Assembly: GCA_030039005.1 (NCBI GenBank)
Contig: JASHQT010000446.1
Span: 1 to 13,070, forward strand
Reading direction: 5' to 3'
Length of the DNA: 13,070 nucleotides
Source: Bryobacteraceae bacterium
Lineage (GTDB): Bacteria; Acidobacteriota; Terriglobia; Bryobacterales; Bryobacteraceae
Both the position numbers and the translations under genes were made by a program. The notes below the pieces were generated by a model, which was not told where the DNA came from, searched no databases, and saw nothing but the letters and a program-made list of their open reading frames with translations. How positions within the stretch are numbered: the first letter of the stretch is position 1; every line of letters starts with the position of its first letter. Shown here one piece after another: positions 1 to 7,586 of the stretch.

Positions 1-64
1 CGGGCGACAGAGTGGTTCTCCAGGCCCCGGGCGGCACAGAATACCTGACCATACTGGAAGTGTA

Positions 65-322
65 TTACGAGCGCATTTCTGTGGAACCGTTCTGTGAACC
101 ACCTGGATCCTCCGCGCGCGCCAGCTCGCGAGTGAGCAACGCGCGAACGAAGCGAGGCATTGCAACGAATGAACGGAGCCAGACAACCTTCCGATAACGA
201 AGATCGGCAAGCCCTTGCAGCTTTGCCTCGCTCGCCGAGAGGAAGTCCATCGTCGGTTCTCTGCGTAAGCAACCTCCAATGATCCCCTCATTGAGGTCGG
301 CGTCCGCCAGGAAGCGGATCAC
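65..322 (-). pseudogene. Truncated DUF5615 PIN-like toxin gene
   Basis: The first ~41 residues match the N-terminus of DUF5615 (Mut7-C/PIN-like) proteins: it opens MIRFLADADLNEGI, with the early acidic residues of the nuclease fold, followed by the CLRREP segment typical of the family. Translation starts at a GTG (322-320), three bases after the stop of the DUF433 gene, the usual antitoxin-toxin arrangement. After residue ~41 (LQGLAD) the sequence stops resembling the family. The usual 'THD...MP' active-site region and the conserved C-terminus are absent in all three minus frames down to position 1. At 85 aa it is shorter than the ~110-120 aa norm. I infer a 3' deletion or replacement that removes nuclease function. 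The family assignment rests on a short but characteristic N-terminus. Confidence 0.6.
77..100. repeat. Imperfect tandem repeat, two ~12-bp units
   Basis: TTCTGTGGAACC (77-88) is followed one base later by TTCTGTGAACC (90-100), differing by a single G. It lies in the part of the broken DUF5615 reading frame that no longer resembles the family. It may be slippage scar near the lesion; no function is evident. Confidence 0.45.
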
Positions 323-325
323 CCG

Positions 326-637
326 TCAGCCTTTTCGCGCCAGCAGCTCTTGACGTGCTTGCTCCAGCTTCTCTTTTAGGTGGGGCGGGAACGGATGAGC
401 TTTGTCGAACTCATCTTCCTCCCGCTCGCGTTCGAGGATGTCGTGTTCAACCTCTGCTTTGCTGCCCAAGTAGAAAGTAATCGCGCCGTAAACCTGCTCC
501 AGGCTAAGCGATGGGTAATGCGATCGAATAGCTTCCGGGGATTCCCCAAGTTGGAATTCCCGAACAAGGTGGGCCAGCGGCACACGACTCTCGATCAGGT
601 AGAAGCTCCCGTGCCGGCGTTCAACGACTTCCTTCAT
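326..637 (-). CDS. DUF433 family antitoxin-like protein
   Basis: This 103-aa protein has the DUF433 core: RVPLAHLVREFQLGESPEAI (residues 19-38), then SHYPSLSLEQVYGAITFYL-like sequence (39-57), a short wHTH-like helical unit. The C-terminal half is strongly charged (LEREREEDEFDKA, KLEQARQELLARK) and probably forms the helix that contacts the partner. DUF433 proteins commonly precede DUF5615 PIN-like proteins and are thought to be the antitoxin and autoregulator of such pairs. Here the partner follows with a 3-bp gap, so the two would be co-translated. No strong ribosome binding site precedes the ATG at 637-635. The gene is intact although its partner is truncated. The family call is confident; antitoxin activity is inferred from family and context. 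Confidence 0.8.
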   Translation of the reverse strand: MKEVVERRHGSFYLIESRVPLAHLVREFQLGESPEAIRSHYPSLSLEQVYGAITFYLGSKAEVEHDILEREREEDEFDKAHPFPPHLKEKLEQARQELLARKG

Positions 638-866
638 CGCGGTCCGTTGTGCTTTTAGTCTACTCCAGCTCGCGCGCTAAGTTTTGCCGAAGTGGTTTTC
701 AAATCAACGCCTTCAAGACTCTCCGCTGCGTGGGCAGTCTTCCATTTCTTGCAATGTCGCTCTGCCAAACCTTTCAAATACTTGCGGGCAGAGAATTTCG
801 CGAAAACCCCAGCTATGCGCCGACTGTGGGGACTTTGTTGGAAACCACATCCGCCGACAGAAGATT
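638..866. other. Non-coding or eroded stretch
   Basis: Several overlapping open frames of about 80 codons exist on both strands, but none has a recognisable domain, a ribosome binding site or a consistent coding pattern. The minus-strand frame 897-655 continues from the PAS fragment in a shifted frame and has a lysine-rich end, but it does not read as a PAS domain. I see nothing firm here. It is probably the eroded remainder of the gene that supplied the PAS fragment. Confidence 0.4.
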
Positions 867-1031
867 TCAAAACGTCCGCGTCCGAAGTGGATGCCATAGG
901 CCTTGCAGGCGGCCCTCGAGATCGAGCACCTTAATGCAGTCCCGGCTGCAGGCAATCAGACGGGCGGAGAATTCTTCGGCTTCACGAAGCGCTCGTTCGG
1001 CATCCGCGCGCACATCGACGATGTCGCCCAT
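867..1031 (-). pseudogene. PAS-domain fragment of a lost sensor protein
   Basis: A 54-codon frame from ATG 1031-1029 to TGA 869-867 contains ERALREAEEFSARLIACSRD followed by CIKVLDLEGRLQG. This is the start of a PAS domain as found in sensor histidine kinases and hybrid response regulators: a lead-in helix, then the SRDCIKVLDLEGRL strand-turn. After residue ~44 the PAS pattern is lost and the frame ends in an unrelated tail (LWHPLRTRTF). There is no Shine-Dalgarno sequence before the ATG and an in-frame TAG lies just upstream. A complete sensor would need several hundred more codons downstream, and none is present. I read this as a remnant. Confidence 0.5.
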
Positions 1032-1368
1032 TATGGCTATTCGCTACGGTCGATAATGACCGCTAATTACATCCATTATATGTTTCTGGTAGCGGGTGAT
1101 CGACCTTCGCCCCACCGCGGGAGCCTGCCATTTGTAGAGCTGGTGCAGCGCCCGTAAAACCTTCGGCGCCAGGCTCACGCCGGGCGCTGCGCAACGGAAG
1201 TACGTTCTACGCGAATCGCCGATTCTGCCGTTGGTGCGGCTGAAATGATGACCTGGTGAGACGAGATTTACAACCTATTTACCTCATTCCGACACCTTGC
1301 AAGAAGTCCCTCCATACACTGGAGGCACGGCGCAAAAGCGCGCCGTTAATCGAACTCTCAGGGAGACT
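1032..1368. other. Intergenic region upstream of the ferritin-like gene
   Basis: No supported gene. On the minus strand an ATG-less open frame runs from about 1283 to about 1048 and includes FRCAAPGVSLAPKVLRALHQ; I do not recognise it and could not find a convincing start. The plus strand holds the leader of the ferritin-like gene, including a hairpin at 1327-1346. I saw no convincing -35/-10 pair. Confidence 0.4.
1327..1346 (+). promoter_or_regulatory. Hairpin in the leader of the ferritin-like gene
   Basis: ACGGCGC (1327-1333) and GCGCCGT (1340-1346) are perfect inverted copies around a six-base loop (aaaagc), ending 14 bases before the Shine-Dalgarno GGGAG (1361-1365). No T-tract follows, so it is not an obvious terminator. 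It could stabilise the leader or be bound by a protein; function unknown. Confidence 0.3.
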
Positions 1369-2472
1369 ATGAAAGACAATCAATCGCAACAGATTAAGAA
1401 CCGCCGTACTTTTCTGCAACGTTCTCTGGCAGCGGTTGGCGCGGCTGCGCTCCGCCCAAACAGCGCGCTTGCGCAATCGGCATATCCCCTTTCGCGAGGA
1501 GATGCCGCAATTCTGAGATTTTTAGCGGCGGCTGAGCTGATTGAATCCGACCTTTGGACGCAGTACGCGGAACTGGGCGGGATCGGCAACAATCAGCCCA
1601 TCGAAGTAGACCCGACCGAAACCTTGAACCCATACCAGGCTGCGCTCTCAAACCTTGACCCCGATGGGCCGCAATACATAACGAGCAATACCCTGGACGA
1701 AGTCAGCCATGCTAATTTCCTCAATGCCTATCTCAAATACAGAGGAGCCCAGCCGGTCGACCTGGATCAGTTCCGGACTTTGCCGGGAAGCACGGCCACC
1801 GGCTCGTCGGGAATGATGCGCCTCACCAACCTCATGAATCTCACCGTCGACACCAGTTGGTACACGCGCTACCGCAGCGCGACCAATCCGGACTTCGGCG
1901 CAACGTTCCCTCAGGCGATCAAGCTCGACAATGTCACCGCCATACCGAGAACCAACGCCGAGCTGAGCGATCCCAATACCAATCATCTTCAGGCGATCGC
2001 GAATGTTGCGGCCTTTCACTTTGGATACATCGAGCAGGGCGGATCGAGCCTCTATGCAGTCATGAGCCAGAAGGTAAGCGATCCCGAAGTGCTGCGGATC
2101 ACGCTGGGCATCGGTGGAGACGAGATCGCTCACTTCCTGGAATGGGTCGATTTTGCCGGCAACGGCGTGCAACCCATGGTCGCGCCGTTTACCGACAGCG
2201 AGACCGGCCTGACATTCCCAAACTTTTTCAGCCCACTGAATGCGCAGATCCAGCCGAGCTTGATTTTCCCTATTCCTTGCGAATTTATCGACTCCAGTCT
2301 TCCGCCGGTCTCGGTCATTCGTCCGCTCACCGACCAAAATGGAGGCGCCGTGGCCGCCATCAATAGCTTCATCGCGGATGGGCTGTTCATGGGCCAAAGC
2401 CAGCAGTTCATCGAAACCCTGACAGAGATGGCGACCGAGGCCGACGCCGCACAGCGGCGGGTGGTGCGATAG
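1369..2472 (+). CDS. Tat-exported ferritin-like domain protein
   Basis: A 367-aa protein of the bacterial ferritin-like family (Ferritin_2/PF13668 type). The start chosen is ATG 1369, preceded by GGGAG; an in-frame start 72 bases upstream would bury the signal. Residues 11-36 form a twin-arginine signal (NRRTFLQRS, a hydrophobic stretch, then ALAQSA), implying folded export to the periplasm. The ferritin-like four-helix bundle spans about residues 44-265. Candidate di-iron ligands are Glu56, Glu111-x-x-His114 (EVSH), Glu222 and Glu252-x-x-His255 (DEIAH), a full E/ExxH/E/ExxH set. The ~100 C-terminal residues (about 266-367) have no recognised domain. Members of this family are often annotated as dessication-associated or ferritin-like, and their substrate is mostly unknown. 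It appears monocistronic; a stem-loop follows the stop. Confidence 0.85.
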   Translation: MKDNQSQQIKNRRTFLQRSLAAVGAAALRPNSALAQSAYPLSRGDAAILRFLAAAELIESDLWTQYAELGGIGNNQPIEVDPTETLNPYQAALSNLDPDGPQYITSNTLDEVSHANFLNAYLKYRGAQPVDLDQFRTLPGSTATGSSGMMRLTNLMNLTVDTSWYTRYRSATNPDFGATFPQAIKLDNVTAIPRTNAELSDPNTNHLQAIANVAAFHFGYIEQGGSSLYAVMSQKVSDPEVLRITLGIGGDEIAHFLEWVDFAGNGVQPMVAPFTDSETGLTFPNFFSPLNAQIQPSLIFPIPCEFIDSSLPPVSVIRPLTDQNGGAVAAINSFIADGLFMGQSQQFIETLTEMATEADAAQRRVVR

Positions 2473-2815
2473 TATCCTCTTCCGGCGAATGCGTTCCAAC
2501 ACGGGTCAGGGTCGTCGATCGCGCATGCAACTGGCGTCCCTGACCGTTCCTTGCCTAAGCCGTCCTTTCCGGCGGGCCGGGTCTGGCCGACGCATCGTCG
2601 GGCTCAACGCCAAAGCACCCTTTTAGGACTGCTTGTCCATGGAGAAGGAGTGCCTTGAGCCCACTCCCATTTGAAGACTACGGATTTGAGGTAGTCGATC
2701 TACACCGAACTGGATCTGCCGGATGCAGACGGACTGCGGGAATCGTGGGGAAGTTCCGGGAACGTTGGAAGCGCCGGGCTTTTGGTGCGCACCATGACGG
2801 AAGCCCTGGGAATGA
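2473..2815. other. Intergenic region between ferritin-like and sigma genes
   Basis: No gene-like frame is present. The first part holds two inverted repeats: 2504-2545, and CCGACG-cat-CGTCGG at 2587-2601. The rest has no recognisable motif until the sigma-factor promoter. Confidence 0.5.
2504..2545 (+). terminator. Stem-loop downstream of the ferritin-like gene
   Basis: GGTCAGGG (2504-2511) pairs perfectly with CCCTGACC (2538-2545) around a 26-base loop, 31 bases after the ferritin-like stop codon. Only a weak pyrimidine run (gttcctt) follows, so intrinsic termination is uncertain. It may instead be an mRNA-stabilising 3' end. Confidence 0.35.
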
Positions 2816-2843
2816 TTGGATGCCTTTCTGACGTCGCTATAAT
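2816..2843 (+). promoter_or_regulatory. Sigma-70-type promoter of the signalling operon
   Basis: A perfect -10 box TATAAT (2838-2843) lies 16 bases downstream of TTGGAT (2816-2821), which matches four of six -35 consensus positions. The expected transcript start (about 2850) is only ~12 bases before the sigma-factor ATG at 2862. The Shine-Dalgarno AAGAAGG (2847-2853) would therefore be at least partly cut off, giving a nearly leaderless mRNA. Alternatively an unseen upstream promoter makes the main transcript. Confidence 0.5.
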
Positions 2844-2861
2844 CTCAAGAAGGTTTTCTTC

Positions 2862-3440
2862 ATGTCCCCAACTCCGGATCAACCGGAATCCGAGCATACG
2901 CTCCTTGAAACTCTGCGCTCGCGGCCCGAGCGTCCCGAGGAGCTGTTCGGTCTGGTCTATAACGAGCTCCGGCAGGTGGCGCGGGCTTACATGCGCCGGG
3001 AACGCGTGGATCATACCCTGCAGGCCACCGCGTTGGTGAACGAAGCCTATCTTCGGTTGTTCGACGGGCAGGCGCTGCAGTGGGAAAACCGGAAGCATTT
3101 GTTTTGCACGGTGGCCAGAACGATGCGCCGCGTGCTGATGGATCACGCCCGGCGGCGCGGAGCCGAGCGTCATGGCGGGGAGTTGCGCAGGATCGAACTC
3201 GACGACCATGGTCCGGCGATTTTCCGCGATCTGCCCGAGTTTCTCGCGCTCGGCGAAGCGCTCGACCGTCTGGCGCAACTCAACCCCCGCCAGGCTCAAG
3301 TGGTGGAATTGCATTCCTTCGCCGGGCTGACGGAGGAGGAAATCGCGGAAATTCTGGATGTATCCGTGAAAACCGTCAAGAACGATTGGCGCTTCGCGAA
3401 GGCCTGGCTGAAGACTGAAATCGGGGGACCGCCCAGATGA
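2862..3440 (+). CDS. ECF RNA polymerase sigma factor, TIGR02999 type
   Basis: A 192-aa alternative sigma factor that would direct RNA polymerase to a dedicated promoter set. Region 2 spans about residues 25-105, with the family hallmark LQATALVNEAYLRL (53-66) and the basic -10-recognition segment FCTVARTMRRVLMDHARRRG (81-100). Region 4, about 128-187, carries a helix-turn-helix (LTEEEIAEILDVSVKTVKND, 156-175). This is the TIGR02999/Sigma70_ECF group abundant in Acidobacteria and Planctomycetes and usually found beside Ser/Thr kinases instead of classical anti-sigma factors; no anti-sigma gene is seen. The start at 2862 follows AAGAAGG by eight bases. Its stop overlaps the kinase start (ATGA, 3437-3440), indicating coupled translation. 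By analogy with kinase-controlled ECF factors, phosphorylation by that kinase may activate it (inference). Confidence 0.92.
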   Translation: MSPTPDQPESEHTLLETLRSRPERPEELFGLVYNELRQVARAYMRRERVDHTLQATALVNEAYLRLFDGQALQWENRKHLFCTVARTMRRVLMDHARRRGAERHGGELRRIELDDHGPAIFRDLPEFLALGEALDRLAQLNPRQAQVVELHSFAGLTEEEIAEILDVSVKTVKNDWRFAKAWLKTEIGGPPR

Positions 3441-5725
3441 CTCCCGAACTCCATTCCAGGCTTCAGCAGATCTTCGAACGTGCGGTGGATCTGGCATTGG
3501 CCGAGCGCGCTCTGTACCTGGATCAGGCGTGCTCAGGGGACCCGGAACTACGTGAGCGAGTCGATCAGCTCCTGGAGGCCAACGGGGACACGGTTACTCT
3601 CGCCGGCCCTGCTCCTGCCGCTCCCGCCCGCGGCGTTATGGAATGCCCGCAATGCGGCCGCTGCTTTGAAACTCCCCTGACCGTCTGTCCTGGCGATGCC
3701 GCAGCCCTGCAATTCGCCTTCGCGGGATCGCAACTGATCGATGGCAAATACTTCGTGGAGCGGCGTCTCGGCCGGGGCGGTATGGGCACGGTCTATCTTG
3801 CGCAGCATATCGGTCTGGAAAAGCGCTTCGCGCTGAAGCTGATCGCGCATTATGGCGCGATTTCACCCGGCTTTCGCGAGGGCTTCGAGAACGAAGCGCG
3901 GGTGCTCGGCCGTCTGCGGCATCCGAACATTGTGGACGTGACCGATTATGGCGTCGACAACCGCAGCGGTGGCCTGCCGTATCTGGTGATGGAGCACTTG
4001 CATGGCAAGACCCTGAGCGAGGTTCTCAAGGAGCGCAAGGTCCTGCCGTTTCCGGGAAGCCATCGGCCTGCTCCGCGCCACGGCGGACGCTGTGGACGAG
4101 GCACACCGGAATAACGTCGTGCATGGCGATCTCAAGCCCGGCAATCTATTTCTCGCCGACGAGCTACATTCGCGCCCGCGCGTGAAAGTGCTCGACTTCG
4201 GCTTGGCACGGCTGACCAATCCTCTTTCCCATGTCGAACAGGACCCCGAGAATACGGTTAGCGCGGCGGGAGGTCTTTGCGGAACGCCCGCCTACATGGC
4301 GCCTCAGCTACTGCGCGCCGAGCGTGCGACGTCTGCAAGTGACCGGTTCGCATTCGGCGCGCTGATGTATGAACTGCTCACCGGCCACACACCATTCGGC
4401 CGGAGCCTGGCCCAGGTACAGGCCAACATCCGGAATCCGCCCGCGAGGCCGTCCTCAAGGAACCCATCGCTCCCCGGGAAATTGATCCGCCGGTGTTGGC
4501 GTTACTGGCCCCTGATCCGGCCGCCCGACCCGCGACGGCGTCCGCGGCAGTATCTGAGGTTGCGCGGGCTTGGCTTACCGCCGAACAACGCACGCGGCGC
4601 TCCCGGGAATGGCCCCGCCGGGCGATCTACGCGGCCGCGATCGCGTGTATAGCGGCATTGCTTTCCGCCGCCCTCACGCACCTTCGCGTAGTGCGTGTGC
4701 TGGAGGGCCGGATCGCGGACCAGCGCTTCGCCTGGGCGCCTTCGCGGCCGCCCGATCCCAGCCTGCTCCTCCTGTCCCTCACCGACAAAAGTCTGGATGC
4801 AGACCAGCGCGCTCTCGCGGGCCGCGCGACCGATTTCGCATCCATGATCGACCGCATTTTTAATTCGGGTGCGAGAGCCTTAGCCATTGACCTCCTGCTC
4901 CCCTCGGCCTGGAGCCAATCCCCGGAGTTCGCCAAAGCCGTCGCGTCCCATGGTGACCGCCTGACGCTCGCGCTTTTTGCCGCGCCCTCGGGCGAGCTCA
5001 TCGGCATGGAGTATCTGAGCCCGCTTACGGCTTATGTGCTCGGCCCGTCGAGATATCAGGATTTGTTCGGTTTGGTAAATCTGGAGGAAGACGAGGACCG
5101 CACCATTCGCCGCACGCGTTTGTTCTACCTGGACCGCGCAGGCCAGCGCCGGTGGTCGTTTGCCCAACACGGTGGAAGCCGCTTTCCCGGCGCGCAAAAG
5201 CGCTTCTTCCGGCGCGAGGGTCTGGATCGATTATTCGGCGCGGCTCTCGCAAATGCCCTCGATTTCCTGGCAGGACGTACCCGCCCGCCTCGCATCGACG
5301 CCCGGACTCTTTCGCGATCGGCTGGTGATCGCCGGGGCTACGTTTTCCGGCAGCAATGACCAACACCGCGTCCCCCGCGCCGTCAGCGATCAGTTGATTC
5401 CGGGCGAACTTGTGCCTTGATTACGAATACTCTCCTCGGCCGCGATCCCATTCGCGAGATTTCGCTGATGGAGTGCCTGGCCGTGGCTGGGCTGGCGTCA
5501 CTGGCTGCGGCTGCGGTTGCGCTCTGTTTGCCGCAAGAGCGCGCGCGTGCCTTGCTTGTTTTCACTGCGCTGATTTGTGGCTACGCCGGAGTTGCGTTCT
5601 GGATCTTCCGTTCGAGCCGGACGATGATCGCCGTCGCCGGACCGGAGCTCACGATTCTGTTGAGTATGTTGGCTGCTCTGGGTTTAAGAAGCGCTCTGAG
5701 CCCTTATCCCGTGGTTGAACCGTGA
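3437..5725 (+). pseudogene. Ser/Thr kinase with CHASE2 sensor, four frameshifts
   Basis: The coding content reads through as one ~763-residue membrane kinase. N-terminal helical segment 1-50; zinc-ribbon-like CPQCGRCF...VCPGD (Cys70, 73, 76, 84); kinase domain with GRGGMG (112-117), Lys134, Glu153, HGDLKPGN (near 4122), LDFGLAR (near 4192) and GTPAYMAP (near 4283). Then come a membrane segment (near 4625-4690), an extracytoplasmic CHASE2 domain (about 4740-5400) and three further membrane segments (about 5468-5700). The frame changes at about 4052 (one extra C), 4433 (one missing G), 5160 and 5414; each time homologous-looking sequence resumes in another frame, with no internal stop within the segments. 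As read, translation ends at 4114 after an incomplete kinase domain. The catalytic loop is HGD, not HRD, and the APE motif is APQ. It overlaps the sigma gene by 4 bp. Recent decay or sequencing error are both possible. Confidence 0.85.
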
Positions 5726-5739
5726 ATTCATAGGTGTTT

Positions 5740-6633
5740 ATGCTTGGACTCAGTTTGAGGATTCGCTGCTTCGCGCTCATCTTGTTGGCTGGACCCCTAC
5801 ATGCCCAATGCTGCCAAAACTCGGTCGCTGTAATCGCATCACTTTCCGGGAAGGACGAAGTGCTTACCGCCCGCGGCCATGAGACAAAAGCCGCAGCAGC
5901 TTTCGATTGGCTTGCGGAAGGCGACACGTTGGAAGTGGCGGCGCGATCTCAGGCTGTCGTGATCCTGGGGCACGGCCATCGCTACCAATTGGCGGGCGGG
6001 GCAAAAATCACGGTGACCGGTAAGGCTGTGCCCAAGATCGGCGGCGCCGTTCGTGAGTTGCCGGCGCTGCCTCCCATTCCCCAACCCGCTCCCGTCGTAG
6101 CGGGATCGGCTCCCACTCCGGCCGCTGTGCGCATCCGCGGCGGAGAGAAAATGAACGATCTTTATCCCGCGGCGGGCGCGGTGGCGCTCCCGGACAAAGC
6201 GATCCTTCAATACAAGGCTGTCCCCCAAGCAGCTTCGTACCGCATAACGCTGGAGGACGAGGTTGGAAAAGTTGTGTGGAACACCTCGACGGCCGCCACG
6301 AAAATCTCCGTCCCGGCCGGAACTCTCAGGGCTGGAGCCCACTACTACTGGCAAGTACGCGCCATGCGCGCGGGCATCGAGATCGGCGCGGGCACCGAAG
6401 AGTTCAACACGCTATCGGCCGCAGACAGCCTGAAACGCGAACAATTCGCCCAGGCCGCGCGCGCCACCGGCGGCGATACTATGACGCTCGCGTTGCTCGC
6501 GGACGTAGATCTGCGGCTCGGGCTCCGGGCGGAGGCGTGCGACGAACTGAGCACCGCGATGAAAGAAAGCCCCGGCGATCCCGGCCTAAAGCGAGTGGCT
6601 CAACCTTGTGAACCCACGCAAGGCGCTAAGTAG
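5740..6633 (+). CDS. Secreted FecR-like/Fn3-like domain protein
   Basis: A 297-aa exported protein. ATG 5740 is preferred over GTG 5734 because AGG (5732-5734) sits five bases before it; the gene begins 14 bp after the kinase frame ends, so it is the third gene of the operon. Residues 1-22 are a signal peptide ending LHA; the following CC is not a good lipobox. Residues 28-95 resemble a FecR domain (VAVIASLSGKDEV, then WLAEGDTLEVAARSQAVVIL and RYQLAGGAKITV). A proline-rich linker (107-127) leads to an Fn3-like beta-sandwich (about 140-225), with SYRITLEDEVGKVVWNT and HYYWQVRAM, as in ligand-binding envelope proteins. The helical C-terminus (230-287) is TPR-like. It probably works in the periplasm with the CHASE2 sensor; the partner is unknown. 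FecR homologues normally modulate sigma factors, which fits the operon, but this protein has no cytoplasmic anti-sigma segment. Confidence 0.75.
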   Translation: MLGLSLRIRCFALILLAGPLHAQCCQNSVAVIASLSGKDEVLTARGHETKAAAAFDWLAEGDTLEVAARSQAVVILGHGHRYQLAGGAKITVTGKAVPKIGGAVRELPALPPIPQPAPVVAGSAPTPAAVRIRGGEKMNDLYPAAGAVALPDKAILQYKAVPQAASYRITLEDEVGKVVWNTSTAATKISVPAGTLRAGAHYYWQVRAMRAGIEIGAGTEEFNTLSAADSLKREQFAQAARATGGDTMTLALLADVDLRLGLRAEACDELSTAMKESPGDPGLKRVAQPCEPTQGAK

Positions 6634-6637
6634 AGGT

Positions 6638-7456
6638 CTATTTCGCCCAGGTGCACGAAAAACTCGTGCCGTCGTTCGAGAGCGTACTGCAACTGGCCGT
6701 CTGCGGGCTGAGGAAGCTGGCCGTCTTCGCGATTTGAATCACGTTGACCGGCAGAAAGCTTCCAATCGGGCCGCTATTGGACTGGTCAGCAGCGTCGTTG
6801 GTTCCGCCGACCGCCGTACTGTCGGCACCAAAATTCACCGTCCCGAAATTCGTCAACGGCAGGATGATGTCTCCGACGGTGGCCGGCGCTTCGGCGATCC
6901 ATTCCGCTGAAGAGCGCGCCGCTCCGCTAACGGCCTGTGTATGGGTGGCGGATTTTCCGCTGGTCACATCGGTGATGGTGACGGTGAAGTTGTTGGGAGT
7001 GGCGTTGTACACCACCGACGCCGATATTACGTCTCCGGCTTTCACGGGAACGTCCACTATCACGACGCCGTTCGGATAGAATTCGTACCAGGCGTAATAG
7101 ATCGGAATCGAAAAAATACAGTCGGATGTCGTGCCGGTCTGTTCCACCGTGGAAGAGGTGTACCCGTCCAGGCCGACCCAAAACGCGGCATAGCCCAAAA
7201 GGGTGCCAGTGCAATTGGCGGTTGGCACCACCCAGGAACCCTGGGCGGATGTAAACCCGGACCCCTCGACCGCATAGCCGCTCCAGTTCTTGGTTTCCGC
7301 GGTTCCGTTGCCATGGTCGAGCAAGCCTTGCACCGGCCCGGATGAACCGCGCATGACCGCCGCGTGACCTTCCGGCGGAAGCGACTCAATAGCAACCTGC
7401 GCGAAAGCAGGCAAGATTGTAAGTGTCAAATAGATTCCCAGGCATTTGCGCTTCAC
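6638..7456 (-). CDS. Eqolisin (peptidase G1) secreted glutamic endopeptidase
   Basis: A 272-aa precursor starting at GTG 7456-7454, eight bases after a very strong GAGGAGGAGGT (7475-7465). Residues 1-20 are a signal peptide (...LPAFAQ). After a short propeptide the eqolisin beta-sandwich begins at NWSGYAVEG (57-65) with GSWVVP (73-78) and AFWVGLDGY (91-99). The catalytic Gln is Gln106 in EQTGT; the catalytic Glu lies in the SAEWIAEAP motif (183-191; Glu185 or Glu189). YAWYEFYP (121-128) is also conserved. Eqolisins use a Gln/Glu pair and are active at acid pH, so a role in external protein breakdown fits an acidophilic soil bacterium. A family call from the full motif set is secure. The gene ends 4 bp from the convergent FecR-like gene, leaving no room for a separate terminator. 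Confidence 0.93.
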   Translation of the reverse strand: MKRKCLGIYLTLTILPAFAQVAIESLPPEGHAAVMRGSSGPVQGLLDHGNGTAETKNWSGYAVEGSGFTSAQGSWVVPTANCTGTLLGYAAFWVGLDGYTSSTVEQTGTTSDCIFSIPIYYAWYEFYPNGVVIVDVPVKAGDVISASVVYNATPNNFTVTITDVTSGKSATHTQAVSGAARSSAEWIAEAPATVGDIILPLTNFGTVNFGADSTAVGGTNDAADQSNSGPIGSFLPVNVIQIAKTASFLSPQTASCSTLSNDGTSFSCTWAK

Positions 7457-7487
7457 GCGTGTGTACCTCCTCCTCGATACAACTCGC

Positions 7488-7514
7488 CGTTTACCGGCGC
7501 CGACTTAGTAAACG
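7488..7514. promoter_or_regulatory. Inverted repeat upstream of the eqolisin gene
   Basis: CGTTTAC (7488-7494) and GTAAACG (7508-7514) are perfect inverted copies 13 bases apart, in the 130-bp gap between the TPR-CHAT and eqolisin genes. The repeat lies 31 bases upstream of the eqolisin start and just beyond its ribosome binding site. Its position fits an operator for a dimeric regulator, or a leader hairpin; the two cannot be separated from sequence alone. Confidence 0.4.
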
Positions 7515-7586
7515 AACGATGTGATTAAGCGATTATACCTTCGATGTCGACTTTGTGCAGCCCGGTTTAGTACTGCCCGCGAAACC

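Noticed and set aside
100..200. Purine-rich GCGAACGAAGCGAGG-type sequence that might be the end of a mobile element
   Set aside because: No inverted partner, target duplication or transposase remnant can be seen in the window.
1648..2502. 284-codon minus-strand open frame
   Set aside because: It is antisense to the ferritin-like gene, whose Tat signal and metal ligands are clear; the minus frame has no recognisable domain.
2700..3497. 265-codon minus-strand open frame
   Set aside because: It is antisense to the sigma factor and its promoter; low-complexity Pro/Arg-rich product, no domain.
3437..5725. Programmed ribosomal frameshifting in the kinase gene
   Set aside because: Four shifts are too many, and none sits on an obvious slippery heptamer followed by a stop and a stem-loop; decay or sequence error is simpler.
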